64,000 nucleotides of DNA from Iodobacter fluviatilis. Lineage in GTDB: Bacteria > Pseudomonadota > Gammaproteobacteria > Burkholderiales > Chitinibacteraceae. The notes beneath the pieces were generated by a model, which saw only the letters and a program-made list of their open reading frames with translations, ran no database searches and was not told the DNA's origin. Both the position numbers and the translations under genes were made by a program. The stretch spans positions 310,001 through 374,000 of the forward strand of contig NZ_CP025781.1 of assembly GCF_004194535.1 (NCBI RefSeq), given 5' to 3'. This document shows positions 1 through 9,447 of this stretch, piece after piece; the stretch's first letter is position 1; each line of letters begins with the position of its first letter.

Positions 1-203
1 ACCAAATCAGCCACTTTACCGATATTATCGCGACTAACCGCCTGGTGCTCGGTGATGCCATGCTCATCCGCAGTGGATTGATCCAAGAATACCTTAACGC
101 CTGCGCGAGCCAGCAGAGCGGCAAGCCGACGAATCGGCTCGTCTAAGGTCGGTGTGCCGGTTCGGCCAACCACGGCAATGGTTTTGAACAGTAGACTATG
201 CAT
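1..203 (-). CDS. nadK: NAD kinase, N-terminal part (cut by window edge)
   Basis: The reverse strand reads from an ATG at 203 to the left edge of the window without a stop (about 67 residues seen). It begins MHSLLFKTIAVVGRTGTPTL and continues with a segment containing LLARAGVKVFLDQSTA. This is the opening of bacterial NAD kinases: a first beta strand followed by a helix and the strand before the GGDG motif, which lies outside the window. The enzyme phosphorylates NAD to NADP with ATP or polyphosphate in the cytoplasm. It is transcribed divergently from hrcA, and a nadK/hrcA pair is a common arrangement in betaproteobacteria. The catalytic core is not visible, so the call rests on the N-terminus and gene order. 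Confidence 0.8.
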   Translation of the reverse strand, partial: MHSLLFKTIAVVGRTGTPTLDEPIRRLAALLARAGVKVFLDQSTADEHGITEHQAVSRDNIGKVADL

Positions 204-300
204 AAGCTTATTAGACCCGAAATTTAATAAAAAAACACCCGCGCACTTTGCTTTAAACTCACTAAAACAACACAACACACTTTGCTTGGATGCAAAAGTC

Positions 301-329
301 CTTGTAAAACAAAGTAAGATTCGCCATAA
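301..329 (+). promoter_or_regulatory. candidate heat-shock (sigma-32-like) promoter of hrcA
   Basis: CTTGTAA at 301-307 and CGCCATAA at 322-329 are separated by 14 bases. This resembles the sigma-32 pattern CTTGAAA, 13-15 bases, CCCCATNT. It would give a leader of about 15 bases before the hrcA ATG at 351. No CIRCE operator (TTAGCACTC, 9 bases, GAGTGCTAA) is visible between nadK and hrcA. This is pattern matching only. Confidence 0.3.
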
Positions 330-350
330 ACCCTAGCGCCATTGGCCCAC

Positions 351-1364
351 ATGCTGAACGATCGTTCTCAAATTCTACTTAAAACCCTCGTCGAGCGCTA
401 CATTGCCGACGGTCAACCTATTGGCTCAAAAGCCCTGCAGCACTTTTCTGGGCTAGATATTAGCTCAGCCACCATTCGTAATACGATGGTTGATTTAGAA
501 GCACTAGGCTTTGTTGCCAGCCCACATACCTCGGCAGGTAGGATTCCTACCGCCCTAGCTTACCGTGTATTTGTTGATTCATTACTTACAGTGAAAACTT
601 TAGATAAACTCACTATTACCGAACTCACCGAGCAGCTTCCCATCGATAGCCCACAGCGCAGCGTGGCTGCCGCATCGCAAATTTTATCGCAGCTTACTCA
701 CTTTGCAGGCATGGTACAAAGCCCAAAGCGCCACGATATTTTGCTCAAGCAAATCGAGTTTATGCAGCTATCAGAGCGCCGTGTGCTGCTGATTTTAGTG
801 ACTAGCGATGGCGATGTGCAGAACCGTATTTTGCAAACCGAGCGGCTGTTTAGCGCCAGCGAGCTGATTGAAGCCGCTAATGTACTGAATGAATATTGCT
901 CAGGCAAAACACTTTCGGCACTGACTCATCTGGTACAAAACGAGTTAGTCCGGCTTAAAAGCGATATTGTCAGCCTGATGAATGCCGCCGTCGCCGTCGG
1001 TGCCTCTTTGGCAAAACACAGCGATTCCATGATAATTGCAGGTGAGCATCACCTTTTAGGCTTTGGTGATTTATCCTCCAATGTTATTAGAATGCGCCAA
1101 TTGTTTGCGCTGTTTGAGCAAAAAACAGCGCTGCTGCAGCTGTTAGATCTTGGCAATCACGCTGATGGCGTTAAAATTTATATCGGTGATGAATCTGGCT
1201 TGGCCCCCCTAGATGAATGCTCAGTAATTACTGCGCCCTATCGCGTCAATGGTGAGATTGTTGGCACACTAGGCGTGATAGGCCCAAGCAGAATGGATTA
1301 TCAGCGGGTGATTCCAATTGTAGATATCACCGCACAATTACTTTCTACGGCGCTCTCCCAATAG
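351..1364 (+). CDS. hrcA: heat-inducible transcription repressor HrcA
   Basis: HrcA represses groE/dnaK-type heat-shock operons by binding CIRCE operators, and GroEL modulates its activity. The 337-residue protein opens with the typical winged-helix segment (LLKTLVERYIADGQPIGSKA, then SSATIRNTMVDLE, roughly residues 8-55). Next comes SPHTSAGRIPT, a hallmark of the family, and then the GAF-like and dimerisation domains. The C-terminal part with IYIGDES and IGPSRMDYQRVIPIVD is diagnostic. I chose the ATG at 351, since family members begin with ML plus a few residues; an in-frame TTG at 342 would add three residues. No clear Shine-Dalgarno precedes it. It is divergent from nadK and followed 43 bases later by the transglycosylase gene. 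Confidence 0.95.
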   Translation: MLNDRSQILLKTLVERYIADGQPIGSKALQHFSGLDISSATIRNTMVDLEALGFVASPHTSAGRIPTALAYRVFVDSLLTVKTLDKLTITELTEQLPIDSPQRSVAAASQILSQLTHFAGMVQSPKRHDILLKQIEFMQLSERRVLLILVTSDGDVQNRILQTERLFSASELIEAANVLNEYCSGKTLSALTHLVQNELVRLKSDIVSLMNAAVAVGASLAKHSDSMIIAGEHHLLGFGDLSSNVIRMRQLFALFEQKTALLQLLDLGNHADGVKIYIGDESGLAPLDECSVITAPYRVNGEIVGTLGVIGPSRMDYQRVIPIVDITAQLLSTALSQ

Positions 1365-1407
1365 GGGCACGACATAGCCCCCTTCCACACCTCTCTAAGT
1401 GAAAACA

Positions 1408-2436
1408 ATGCATAAATTTCTTCCCCTATTATTAGTTAGCCTGATGGGTTTTGCCCAAGCCGATGAAGCTCTCGTTGCCCGAAAAGACGTGCAGGCCTAT
1501 ATCAAAGCCACCGCAGCTGCTTACCAATTTAGCGAAGAAGAGCTAGTGCAAACGCTAAGCCGCGCTACGCCCAAAAGCAATGTTTTAGATGTTTTAGATC
1601 GCCCTTCTACCGCTAGGCCTTGGTATACCTTTCGGGTGAATTTTGTAAACCCAGCGCGCAGCCTAGCGGGAGCCAAATTTTGGCGTGAACACGCCATTGC
1701 GATCAAAGAAATTAGCGAGCGCTATGAGGTAGAGCCAGAAGTTATCGTGGCGATTTTAGGGGCCGAAACCAATTACGGCAAAAACACCGGTAGCTTTCAT
1801 ATTTTGGACGTACTGACCACCATTGCCTTTGATTACCCACGCCGTGCCGAGTTCTTCCAAAAAGAGCTCACCGAATTTTTGCTCTTAGCACGCGAAGAAA
1901 ACGAAGACCCCCTGAGTTTTAAAGGCTCTTACGCTGGAGCCATGGGCTGGCCACAATTTATGCCCTCATCGTTTCGTCAATACGCCGTTGATTACGACCA
2001 AAACGGCCACCGCGATATCTGGAACCACCCCAACGATGCCATCGCTAGTGTTGCCCATTATTTAAAAGAGCACGGCTGGCAGCAGGGTAAAACCGCCTAC
2101 ACCGCCGTTAATATCAATGCCGATTTAAGTGAAGTTTTCGCCGATAAATTTAATCTGCACTACAGCGTGGGCGATCTCATGCAAAAAGGCGTGGTACCGA
2201 TCACCGAGCTAGATACCGCAGAAAAAGCCGTGCTGTTCTCGCTAGAAACCGAGCCTGGTTTTACCCGCCACTTTTTAGGCTTTAATAATTTTTATGTGAT
2301 TACCCGTTACAACAAAAGCACGCTCTACGCGACGGCCGTGCTGCAACTTTCTGAAAGCATTTTAAAAAGCTATCAAGAAGGCGATGATTTAAGGCCAGCT
2401 AAACCCACAAGCAAGCCGGCCAAGAAAAAATGGTAG
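1408..2436 (+). CDS. mltB: lytic murein transglycosylase, MltB/SLT2 family
   Basis: This enzyme cleaves the MurNAc-GlcNAc bond of peptidoglycan to give 1,6-anhydromuropeptides, and acts in the periplasm. The 342-residue protein starts with a signal peptide (hydrophobic LPLLLVSLMGFAQA, cleavage expected near residue 19). The SLT2 domain carries AILGAETNYGKNTGSF, whose Glu (about residue 120) corresponds to the catalytic acid of MltB. GSYAGAMGWPQFMPSSFRQY and the DYDQNGHRDIWN segment are also conserved in this family. I see no lipobox, so it is more like the soluble form (Slt35-like) than a lipoprotein. A GTG at 1399 is an alternative start, but ATG at 1408 gives the better signal peptide. The C-terminus is Lys-rich (KPAKKKW). 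Confidence 0.92.
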   Translation: MHKFLPLLLVSLMGFAQADEALVARKDVQAYIKATAAAYQFSEEELVQTLSRATPKSNVLDVLDRPSTARPWYTFRVNFVNPARSLAGAKFWREHAIAIKEISERYEVEPEVIVAILGAETNYGKNTGSFHILDVLTTIAFDYPRRAEFFQKELTEFLLLAREENEDPLSFKGSYAGAMGWPQFMPSSFRQYAVDYDQNGHRDIWNHPNDAIASVAHYLKEHGWQQGKTAYTAVNINADLSEVFADKFNLHYSVGDLMQKGVVPITELDTAEKAVLFSLETEPGFTRHFLGFNNFYVITRYNKSTLYATAVLQLSESILKSYQEGDDLRPAKPTSKPAKKKW

Positions 2437-2476
2437 GGCTAACGCTAATGCTTTAAACAAAGTATTAAGGATTGGC

Positions 2477-2644
2477 CTAGCAGCCTGTCGGACTTCGACG
2501 GTCGAAGCGAAAAATCGCATGATCGAGACCAGATTTTGCCGGATTTGCAGCGCCAATAACGAGTTATTGGTCAAAAATCTGGTGAAATATAGGCCGATCA
2601 GGTGATTTTGCAGCTGACTGATGCTAAGTCCGACAGGCTGCTAG
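2477..2644. repeat. MITE-like element with 19-bp perfect terminal inverted repeats
   Basis: CTAGCAGCCTGTCGGACTT at 2477-2495 is the exact reverse complement of 2626-2644. The outermost four bases, CTAG, are themselves a palindrome, so they may be a 4-bp target duplication rather than part of the repeat. An inner inverted pair is also present: ccagatttt near 2530, and aaaatctgg ending near 2582. The 168-bp element has no convincing reading frame. It lies between mltB and the DUF2339 gene and looks like a non-autonomous transposon derivative. Confidence 0.65.
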
Positions 2645-2732
2645 ACACGCAATACACACCCAAAAAAACCATTCTCACATTGATGCACAAACGGGCACGC
2701 CGTGCCCAAATGCATGCACAACAAGGGCCCGC

Positions 2733-5700
2733 ATGAAAGCCAGCATCTTTATTTTGATCGCCATGATTTGGGGTGGATTTCAATTTGGCGTGGAAGGCGC
2801 ATTCGGCTGCGCCCTGTTGGGTTTTGTGATTTACATTTTTATAAGCAAGCAATCTACCCACCCAGCCCAGGCAAGTAGCCAAGAGCAGACAGCACCAGTG
2901 GCTAACGCCAGCGCGCTGAGCCTGAGGCAAAGGGTAGATCAGCTAGAGCAATCCTTGGCGTCTTTGCAGGCAGAAGTTGCGCAAATGAAAGCCTCAGCCC
3001 CCGCAAAAACCACAGACCTTGTTAGCATGTCAGACCGTGAAGCCCACATTATTGAGCCAAGCAGCTCAATAATGACTGCGTCTGAAGCACTAACATCAGA
3101 ACCAAGCATGAGCACGGCGGCTGAAGCACTTCTGCAAGAGCCTAGCAACATCAGTCTTTCTGAAGCCGCCACTAACATTTTTCCAAGCATAGCAACAAGC
3201 CCATCTAAGCCAGATACCACACCACTTTCACAAGCCGCCGAGCCGCCCCAAATCCCTAGCCCTCGCCCTGCTGCAGGGCCAAGCTGGCTGGACACCCAAT
3301 TGAATAACGCTTATCAAATGGCCAAAAACTGGCTATTGGGCGGCAATACCGTGGTGCGGGTTGGGATCTTAATCCTCTTTTTTGGCGTAGCGTTTTTACT
3401 AAAATTTGCCGCTGACAACAGCATGCTGCCGGTGGAGTTTCGCTTTGCTGGCACCGCACTCGGTGCTGTTGCCCTCTTGGTGATTGGCTGGCGATTACGG
3501 GATAAGCGCCGTGAATACGCGCTGATTATGCAAGGCGGTGGGGTGGGTGTGCTTTACCTCACTGCCTTTACCGCACTCAAGTTTGCAGTAATTCCTGCTG
3601 GCTTTGCACTGGCATTCTTAGTGCTCATTGCGGTGTTCTCGGCCATTCTGGCGATTAAACAAGATGCTAGATCGCTGGCCGTGATGGGGATTAGCGGCGG
3701 CTTTTTAGCGCCAATTTTAACCTCCACCGGTAGCGGCAGCCATATCGCGCTATTTGGCTATTTTGCGCTGCTAAATGCCGGCATTTTCGCCATTGCTTGG
3801 TATAAGACTTGGCGACCGCTGAATTTACTCGGTTTTGTCTTCACCTTTGGTATTGCCACCAGTTGGGGAGCGCTTAAATACCAGCCTGCGCTCTTGGCCA
3901 GTACCGAGCCGTTTTTAATTTTGTTTTTCCTATTTTATGTGGGTATTGCCCTGCTCTATGCCCTGCGCCAGCAAATCGCGCTTAAAAGCTATGTAGACGG
4001 CACGCTGATTTTTGGCACACCGCTGGCAGCCTTTGGCCTACAGGCTGCGCTAGTGCATGAGATTCAATTTGCACTGGCGGGCAGCGCCGTTGCCCTCTCC
4101 GCTTTTTATATCGGCATTGCCCAATCTCTGTGGCAGCGTAAACGGGACGAGCTGCACCTATTATTTGAGGCCATGTTAGCGCTGGGCGTACTGTTTGCCA
4201 CACTAGCCATACCGCTGGCCTTTGATGCCCGCACCACCGCCGCCAGCTGGGCCGTTGAAGCGGCGGCGATTATCTGGGTGAGCTTACGCCAGCAAAGACT
4301 TCGCTCCCTGCTTTGTGCGCTGGTCTTGCAGGCCATTGCCGGCATCGCCTTCTTTAATAAGGCTGGTCCACTCAATGAAAACGCCATTGCCATCCTCAAT
4401 AGCGGCTATATCGGCGGCCTGATGTTGGCTTTATCTAGCCTATTCAGCGGCTATTTATTGCAAAAAAAAGCGGCGCTGGAATGGTTTAAACCTGGAGCGA
4501 CCCTCTCACCGTTACTGGCCGCATGGGGATTAATCTGGTGGCTGGGTTCTGGCCTTTATGAGATTGAATCCTTTGTCCTCAGCTCAGAGCAGTATTCAGC
4601 CGAGGTGATCTTTATCGGCTTTAGCGCACTACTGGCCAGCTTAGCTTGCAAAAAATGGGCTTGGCCGCTGCTGCGCCTGCCTGCGCTCGCGCTTTTTCCT
4701 GCACTTGGCTTGATGCTATTGCAAGTGCTCATTCATAACAGCCATGCGATGACAGGATTGGGCATACTAGCGTGGCCACTGTCCTTACCACTGGCGCTAT
4801 GGCTACTGCATAGGCATGAAGAAGACAAGCAAGCCATCGAAATTCTGCATGCGCTGGGCATTTGGCTGCTCAGTATTTTAGTTGCCACAGAACTGGCTTG
4901 GCTGACTCGCCAAGCTGTACCAGAAGGGATATGGCGCAATGTAGCGTGGCCTTTAATCAGCGCAGCCGTACTTTGGCTGCTGGCCGAATATGGCAGCAAA
5001 ATCAATTGGCCAATTGCACGTCATCCACGCGCTTACTTTGTGGCGGGTGCGGTGCCAATTGCGGCTGGCCTACTCATTTGGACCTTATTTGCACTCGGCA
5101 GCGATGGCAATGCGGAGCCACTGCCTTATATACCGCTACTTAATCCACTCGATATCGCCCTTGGCCTTGGGCTAGTTGGGCTGCTGGCGTGGATAAAGCG
5201 CTTACGCACATTGGGCTTGCTTGATCTATCCAAATGGCTGACCCCTAGCTTACTTGGACTGGGGTTTCTCTGGCTTAACGCGATACTGCTGCGCGTCTTT
5301 GCCCATTGGGGAGGCGAGTATTACAGCCTCTCTACCCCAATTAACTCACTCAAAGTACAAGCCGTGTTTGCGCTATTTTGGAGCGCCGCATCCATCTTGG
5401 TCGTGATGGCGGCTCAACGCTTAGGCGGGCTGTTAGCAACGCGCATTGCCGTGCGTGCTTTACTTGCCGTGCTATGGGCTTGGCTACTGATCGCCAACTT
5501 TAACGATGGTAGCCTCTTGCCCATCCGCTATCTGCCACTCTTTAATCTACTAGAGCTGGCTCAGCTTGCGGCATTTGGCGCACTGTATATGGCTTGGCGC
5601 GATCAAAAATACAGCCTATTTACTGATGCTGTTTTACCCAATTGGCTGGCCTATACCCTGCTTGCCACCTTATTTATTTGGTTTAACGGCGCTTTATTGC

Positions 5701-6416
5701 GCGGCCTGCACCACGGCCTTGCCTTGCCTTTCTCGGTATGGGAAGCGATTCGTTCCAGCAATATGCAGCAAATCTTTATGCTGGCATGGGGATTGTTTGC
5801 GCTGGCCGCCATGCAGCTCACCCGCCGTGGCAGCATGCTGCGTCTATGCGCCATTGCTTCAGCCCCCGTGATCCTCATCATGTGGCTTTGGACCTTTTAC
5901 GCCAACCTCAGCCAAAGCGGCAGCCGTTGGCCACTGCTTAATCCGCTTGATCTGATCCAAATCGGCATCTTTGCCTTAATCGGCCTGTGGCTGTATCGCG
6001 TTGACAAGCTGCGTGGCGGTTTACCGCAGCAGTGGCTAAAAATCGGGGTTGGTTTCACAGCTTTTGTCTGGCTCAATGGCGTCTTGCTGCGCACCCTACA
6101 TCATTGGGCTGATGTACCCTATGTGGCCAGCGCGCTACTACACTCCACACTGGTGCAAGCCTCGCTATCAATCTTCTGGACGCTACTGGCCTTTAGCATC
6201 ATGTTGTTTTCTGCCCGTAAATTGGATAGATCGCTATGGTTTAGCGGCGCAGCCCTCTTGGTGGTGGTAGTGGCCAAACTATTTATTATCGATTTATCCA
6301 GAATCAGCGGCATCGAGCGCATCGTAAGCTTTATTGGTGTAGGGATTTTGCTATTAATCATTGGCTATTTATCACCCCTACCGCCCAAGCAAGAATCGAA
6401 AGAGGGTGATGTATAA
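2733..6416 (+). CDS. DUF2339 family multispanning membrane protein
   Basis: The protein has 1227 residues. It opens with a short hydrophobic segment (about 1-38), then a coiled-coil stretch (LSLRQRVDQLEQSLASLQAEVAQ cut here for length, about residues 55-85), then a low-complexity Ser/Ala/Glu/Pro linker (about 95-185). More than twenty hydrophobic segments follow, starting at WLLGGNTVVRVGILILFFG and including the G-rich RREYALIMQGGGVGVLYLTAF, which is typical of DUF2339. Repeated units of the type PLLNPLDIALGLGLVGL recur several times in the C-terminal half, suggesting internal duplication. The function is unknown. The DUF3999 gene follows at 145 bases, a conserved partnership, so both probably act together at the inner membrane. 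Confidence 0.85.
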   Translation: MKASIFILIAMIWGGFQFGVEGAFGCALLGFVIYIFISKQSTHPAQASSQEQTAPVANASALSLRQRVDQLEQSLASLQAEVAQMKASAPAKTTDLVSMSDREAHIIEPSSSIMTASEALTSEPSMSTAAEALLQEPSNISLSEAATNIFPSIATSPSKPDTTPLSQAAEPPQIPSPRPAAGPSWLDTQLNNAYQMAKNWLLGGNTVVRVGILILFFGVAFLLKFAADNSMLPVEFRFAGTALGAVALLVIGWRLRDKRREYALIMQGGGVGVLYLTAFTALKFAVIPAGFALAFLVLIAVFSAILAIKQDARSLAVMGISGGFLAPILTSTGSGSHIALFGYFALLNAGIFAIAWYKTWRPLNLLGFVFTFGIATSWGALKYQPALLASTEPFLILFFLFYVGIALLYALRQQIALKSYVDGTLIFGTPLAAFGLQAALVHEIQFALAGSAVALSAFYIGIAQSLWQRKRDELHLLFEAMLALGVLFATLAIPLAFDARTTAASWAVEAAAIIWVSLRQQRLRSLLCALVLQAIAGIAFFNKAGPLNENAIAILNSGYIGGLMLALSSLFSGYLLQKKAALEWFKPGATLSPLLAAWGLIWWLGSGLYEIESFVLSSEQYSAEVIFIGFSALLASLACKKWAWPLLRLPALALFPALGLMLLQVLIHNSHAMTGLGILAWPLSLPLALWLLHRHEEDKQAIEILHALGIWLLSILVATELAWLTRQAVPEGIWRNVAWPLISAAVLWLLAEYGSKINWPIARHPRAYFVAGAVPIAAGLLIWTLFALGSDGNAEPLPYIPLLNPLDIALGLGLVGLLAWIKRLRTLGLLDLSKWLTPSLLGLGFLWLNAILLRVFAHWGGEYYSLSTPINSLKVQAVFALFWSAASILVVMAAQRLGGLLATRIAVRALLAVLWAWLLIANFNDGSLLPIRYLPLFNLLELAQLAAFGALYMAWRDQKYSLFTDAVLPNWLAYTLLATLFIWFNGALLRGLHHGLALPFSVWEAIRSSNMQQIFMLAWGLFALAAMQLTRRGSMLRLCAIASAPVILIMWLWTFYANLSQSGSRWPLLNPLDLIQIGIFALIGLWLYRVDKLRGGLPQQWLKIGVGFTAFVWLNGVLLRTLHHWADVPYVASALLHSTLVQASLSIFWTLLAFSIMLFSARKLDRSLWFSGAALLVVVVAKLFIIDLSRISGIERIVSFIGVGILLLIIGYLSPLPPKQESKEGDV

Positions 6417-6429
6417 ACAATCATTTTTA

Positions 6430-6507
6430 GTCCATAAAAAACACTAAAATCACGAAAAATAGCCATAAAGCAAAGTGCTGCCTCTAATTTTTGTGTTTTT
6501 TATGGAC
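6430..6507. repeat. inverted repeat between the DUF2339 and DUF3999 genes
   Basis: GTCCATAAAAAACAC at 6430-6444 is the exact reverse complement of 6493-6507 (15 bp, loop of 48). It fills most of the 144-base gap between the two genes. It could be a small mobile palindrome or a weak attenuator. It is not a classical terminator because the loop is long. Confidence 0.45.
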
Positions 6508-6560
6508 CATATATTGGGTAAATACTACTCAACAATATCAGTCATATAAAAGGAAACCTC

Positions 6561-7862
6561 ATGCGCCGTATGCTGATTTTATTGCTTTGCATCAGCCCTC
6601 TTACCCTCGCAAAAAAACTCACGCCTACGCCGTTGCCAGCCATATTAACAAGCAGTCTATTTAGCCATCAGCAAGCCTTAATCATCAAAGAAACCGCGCC
6701 TTTTTACCGGCTAGATTTACCCATTAGCGTGTATCAATTTAGCCAAGACGCAGATTTAGGCGATCTACGGGTGTTTAATGCCGCAGGAGAAGTGGTTCCT
6801 TATGCCTTTATAAGCCCAAAGCCCTCCATCCAATCCGCACAAACAGCGCTGCGGTTTTTCCCCTACTCCAATACACAACTCTCTCAGCAAATATCGGTAC
6901 AAGTTCATAGCAATGGTCAGCTCAGCGCTCAAACCAGCAGTGCCAGCTCCAGCCAAAGCAGCTATATCGTCGATGCATCACAAATCCAAGGCCGCTTTGA
7001 AACCCTAGCTTTAAGCTGGCAAGAAAGTAATTACCAAAGCCAAATAAAGCTAGCCGTTAGCGATGATTTAAAATCATGGCAAGAGCTAGGCAGTACGGCG
7101 CTGGTGCAGCTTGATTATCAAGGCCAAGTTCTAAAGCAGGCCAAAATTGATTTAACAGGAGTTCAAGCAAAGTACCTGCGCCTTAACCCTGAAACGCCGC
7201 TTACCCTTACGCAAGCCCTGCTGCAATATTCTACGCAAGATGCCCCAATCGCCCACAGAATATGGCTAACGCCCATCGTTGCCACCGCCTCTCAGCAGGG
7301 CGAATATCTGTTTGATCTAGGCCTGCATGCCCCCATTGATAGAGTGCAACTTGCGCTACCACAGTTAAATACCGTAGCCGAAGTAAGCCTATCCAGCAGC
7401 GCCAATCCTAAAGGCCCGTGGCAAAGCGTACAAAATATGATTGTGTATCGCCTCGCAAATAGCGAAAGCCCAAGCATAGAAATCAGCCCCAATAATCATC
7501 GCTATTGGCAACTACAAGTTAAACAAAATGGAGGAGGATTGGGGCAAGGCATGCCCAAATTAAAAGTGGGCTGGTTAGCACAGCAAATAGCCTTTGCCGC
7601 CCGTGGTGAAGCGCCATTTACCCTTGCCTTTGGCAATATTCAAATCCAAAACGCCGCCATGCAAGCTCAGGATTTAATTATTGGCAAGCAGATTGCACCC
7701 GCCACAGCAGGCGTTTTGCTTAATAAAGTTGCCATCACAACAACCATAGCCAGCGCCCCTTCCCCAGCTAGAACTTACGGTTTATGGGCTGCACTGGTAT
7801 TGGCAGTGACCGTATTAGGCACAATGGCATGGAAATTATTACAGCAAACAAAAAAATTGTAA
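6561..7862 (+). CDS. DUF3999 family membrane-anchored protein
   Basis: The 433-residue protein has a signal peptide (MLILLLCISPLTLA) and a long periplasmic beta-rich region. The features of DUF3999 are PFYRLDLPISVYQFSQDADLGDLRVFNAAGEVVPYAF (shown by its key residues YRLDLP and DLGDLRVFN) and a later NNHRYWQLQVKQNGGGLGQG segment with its YWQL core. A single C-terminal transmembrane helix (about 407-425, LWAALVLAVTVLGTMAWKLL) is followed by a few Lys residues, so the bulk faces the periplasm. A good Shine-Dalgarno (AAAGGAAA) precedes the ATG. Pairing with DUF2339 is the only functional clue; the activity is unknown. Confidence 0.82.
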   Translation: MRRMLILLLCISPLTLAKKLTPTPLPAILTSSLFSHQQALIIKETAPFYRLDLPISVYQFSQDADLGDLRVFNAAGEVVPYAFISPKPSIQSAQTALRFFPYSNTQLSQQISVQVHSNGQLSAQTSSASSSQSSYIVDASQIQGRFETLALSWQESNYQSQIKLAVSDDLKSWQELGSTALVQLDYQGQVLKQAKIDLTGVQAKYLRLNPETPLTLTQALLQYSTQDAPIAHRIWLTPIVATASQQGEYLFDLGLHAPIDRVQLALPQLNTVAEVSLSSSANPKGPWQSVQNMIVYRLANSESPSIEISPNNHRYWQLQVKQNGGGLGQGMPKLKVGWLAQQIAFAARGEAPFTLAFGNIQIQNAAMQAQDLIIGKQIAPATAGVLLNKVAITTTIASAPSPARTYGLWAALVLAVTVLGTMAWKLLQQTKKL

Positions 7863-8001
7863 GTAGCTGGCAAATCTACAATAAAAAAATTAAAATTGCA
7901 TACATATTTAATTAGAAAACTACAGATTATCTGCTAAACCTTGCCAAACCATAAATACAACAGCATAATATATTAACTTCAGCTTTATGTATTGAGCCAC
8001 A

Positions 8002-9447
8002 ATGCCACTGATCCCAAAACGCTTAAGGCTCTTAACTCTTGTAACGATACTTTTAGTCGTTGGATTTTTAAGCACAAGCATTGCCAGCTATTGGGTTTCT
8101 AGCCAAGCGATTCGCTCACATATTATTAGCAATGAATTGCCTATTGCGGCCGACAATATTTATTCTGAAATACAAAAAGACATATTTCGCCCAGTTTTAA
8201 TCTCCTCCCAAATGGCACAAGACACTTTTTTACGTGACTGGCTATTAAAAGGAGAGAATAATCCAGAACAATTAATCCGTTACTTAAATGAAATTCAAAT
8301 TAAATATCAAACCGTCACCACCTTTCTTATCCCTGAAAAAACCCGCCATTATTATCACCCTACAGGCATTCTCCAAGAAATAAAAGAACAAGACCCGCGC
8401 GATGCTTGGTATTTTCGTGCCAAGAAAATGGCGACTGAGTATAAAATAAATGTAGACCCAGATAAAAACTACCAAAATAGAATGACCATTTTTATTAATC
8501 ATCAAATTAAGGATTATAAAGGCAATTTTATTGGCATAACAGGCGTTGGGCTCACTCTAAATTCCATGAGTCATTTACTTAAAAAATACGGCACACGTTT
8601 TCAAAAAAATGTTTATTACGTTAACAAAACGGGCCAAATCATACTTACATCGAAACCGCAGCTATTTTATCCATCCATTTATAAACAACCTGGCCTGCAA
8701 AACATTGCCACGGCTATTATTAATAAAAGCACCACACCGCAGCAATTAAGCTACCAATTAAATAACCAGCTTATTCAAGTTAATACCCGCTACATCCCAG
8801 AGCTTAATTGGTATTTAATTGTTGAACAAAACGAGACCGATACCCTACGTCCAGTTCAAAAAATACTTTATATTAACATAGCCATTTCAGTTTTAATTTC
8901 ATTTTTAGTTGTTGCTGCAGCGATCTATAGCATTAACCGTAATCAACGCTATCTTGAAAAATTAGCCAATACAGATTCACTTACCCGTTTACTCAACCGG
9001 CAAGCCTTTGAAGTTATTTTCAACCAAAAACTATTAGAAATATCCAGAAAAAAACGCCCACTTTCTTGTGTATTGCTCGATGTAGATTATTTCAAACGCA
9101 TCAATGACGAACTCGGGCATTTACAAGGTGATGCAGTACTTCAGCAGCTTGCACAGCTTTTAAAAAAATCCACAAGGGCAAGCGATACGCTGGCACGCTG
9201 GGGCGGCGAAGAATTTATTCTACTACTGGATAATTGCCCTAGGCATATTGCCAGCGAATTGGCCGAAAAAATAAGGGCCGTTATTGCCAGCCATGATTTT
9301 AAACTCCCTATTCCCCGCTCAATTACGATCAGCCTTGGCGTTAGTGAATTAACCGATAGCGATAATAGCCAATCATTTTTTGATCGCACTGACCAGCTAC
9401 TTTACAAAGCCAAAGAACAAAACAGAAATTGTGTAGTTACGGGCTAA
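8002..9447 (+). CDS. membrane diguanylate cyclase with periplasmic Cache-like sensor
   Basis: The 481-residue protein makes cyclic di-GMP from two GTP. A first TM helix (about residues 10-32) is followed by a periplasmic sensor region to about 285. Within it, DPRDAWYFRAKKM and GITGVGLTLNSMSHLLKKYG are typical of double-Cache domains. A second TM (about 288-310) leads into a GGDEF domain with DSLTRLLNRQAF, DVDYFKRINDELGHLQGD and the active-site motif GGEEF at residues 401-405, so it should be catalytically competent. I see no RxxD inhibitory site in the usual place before GGEEF: the segment reads STRASDTLARWGGEEF, so RASD sits close to where an I-site RxxD is expected and an I-site is possible. 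The ligand is unknown. The gene stands alone, converging with rlmB. Confidence 0.9.
   Translation: MPLIPKRLRLLTLVTILLVVGFLSTSIASYWVSSQAIRSHIISNELPIAADNIYSEIQKDIFRPVLISSQMAQDTFLRDWLLKGENNPEQLIRYLNEIQIKYQTVTTFLIPEKTRHYYHPTGILQEIKEQDPRDAWYFRAKKMATEYKINVDPDKNYQNRMTIFINHQIKDYKGNFIGITGVGLTLNSMSHLLKKYGTRFQKNVYYVNKTGQIILTSKPQLFYPSIYKQPGLQNIATAIINKSTTPQQLSYQLNNQLIQVNTRYIPELNWYLIVEQNETDTLRPVQKILYINIAISVLISFLVVAAAIYSINRNQRYLEKLANTDSLTRLLNRQAFEVIFNQKLLEISRKKRPLSCVLLDVDYFKRINDELGHLQGDAVLQQLAQLLKKSTRASDTLARWGGEEFILLLDNCPRHIASELAEKIRAVIASHDFKLPIPRSITISLGVSELTDSDNSQSFFDRTDQLLYKAKEQNRNCVVTG

Noticed and set aside
203-351. CIRCE operator before hrcA
   Set aside because: No TTAGCACTC/GAGTGCTAA pair is present between nadK and hrcA.
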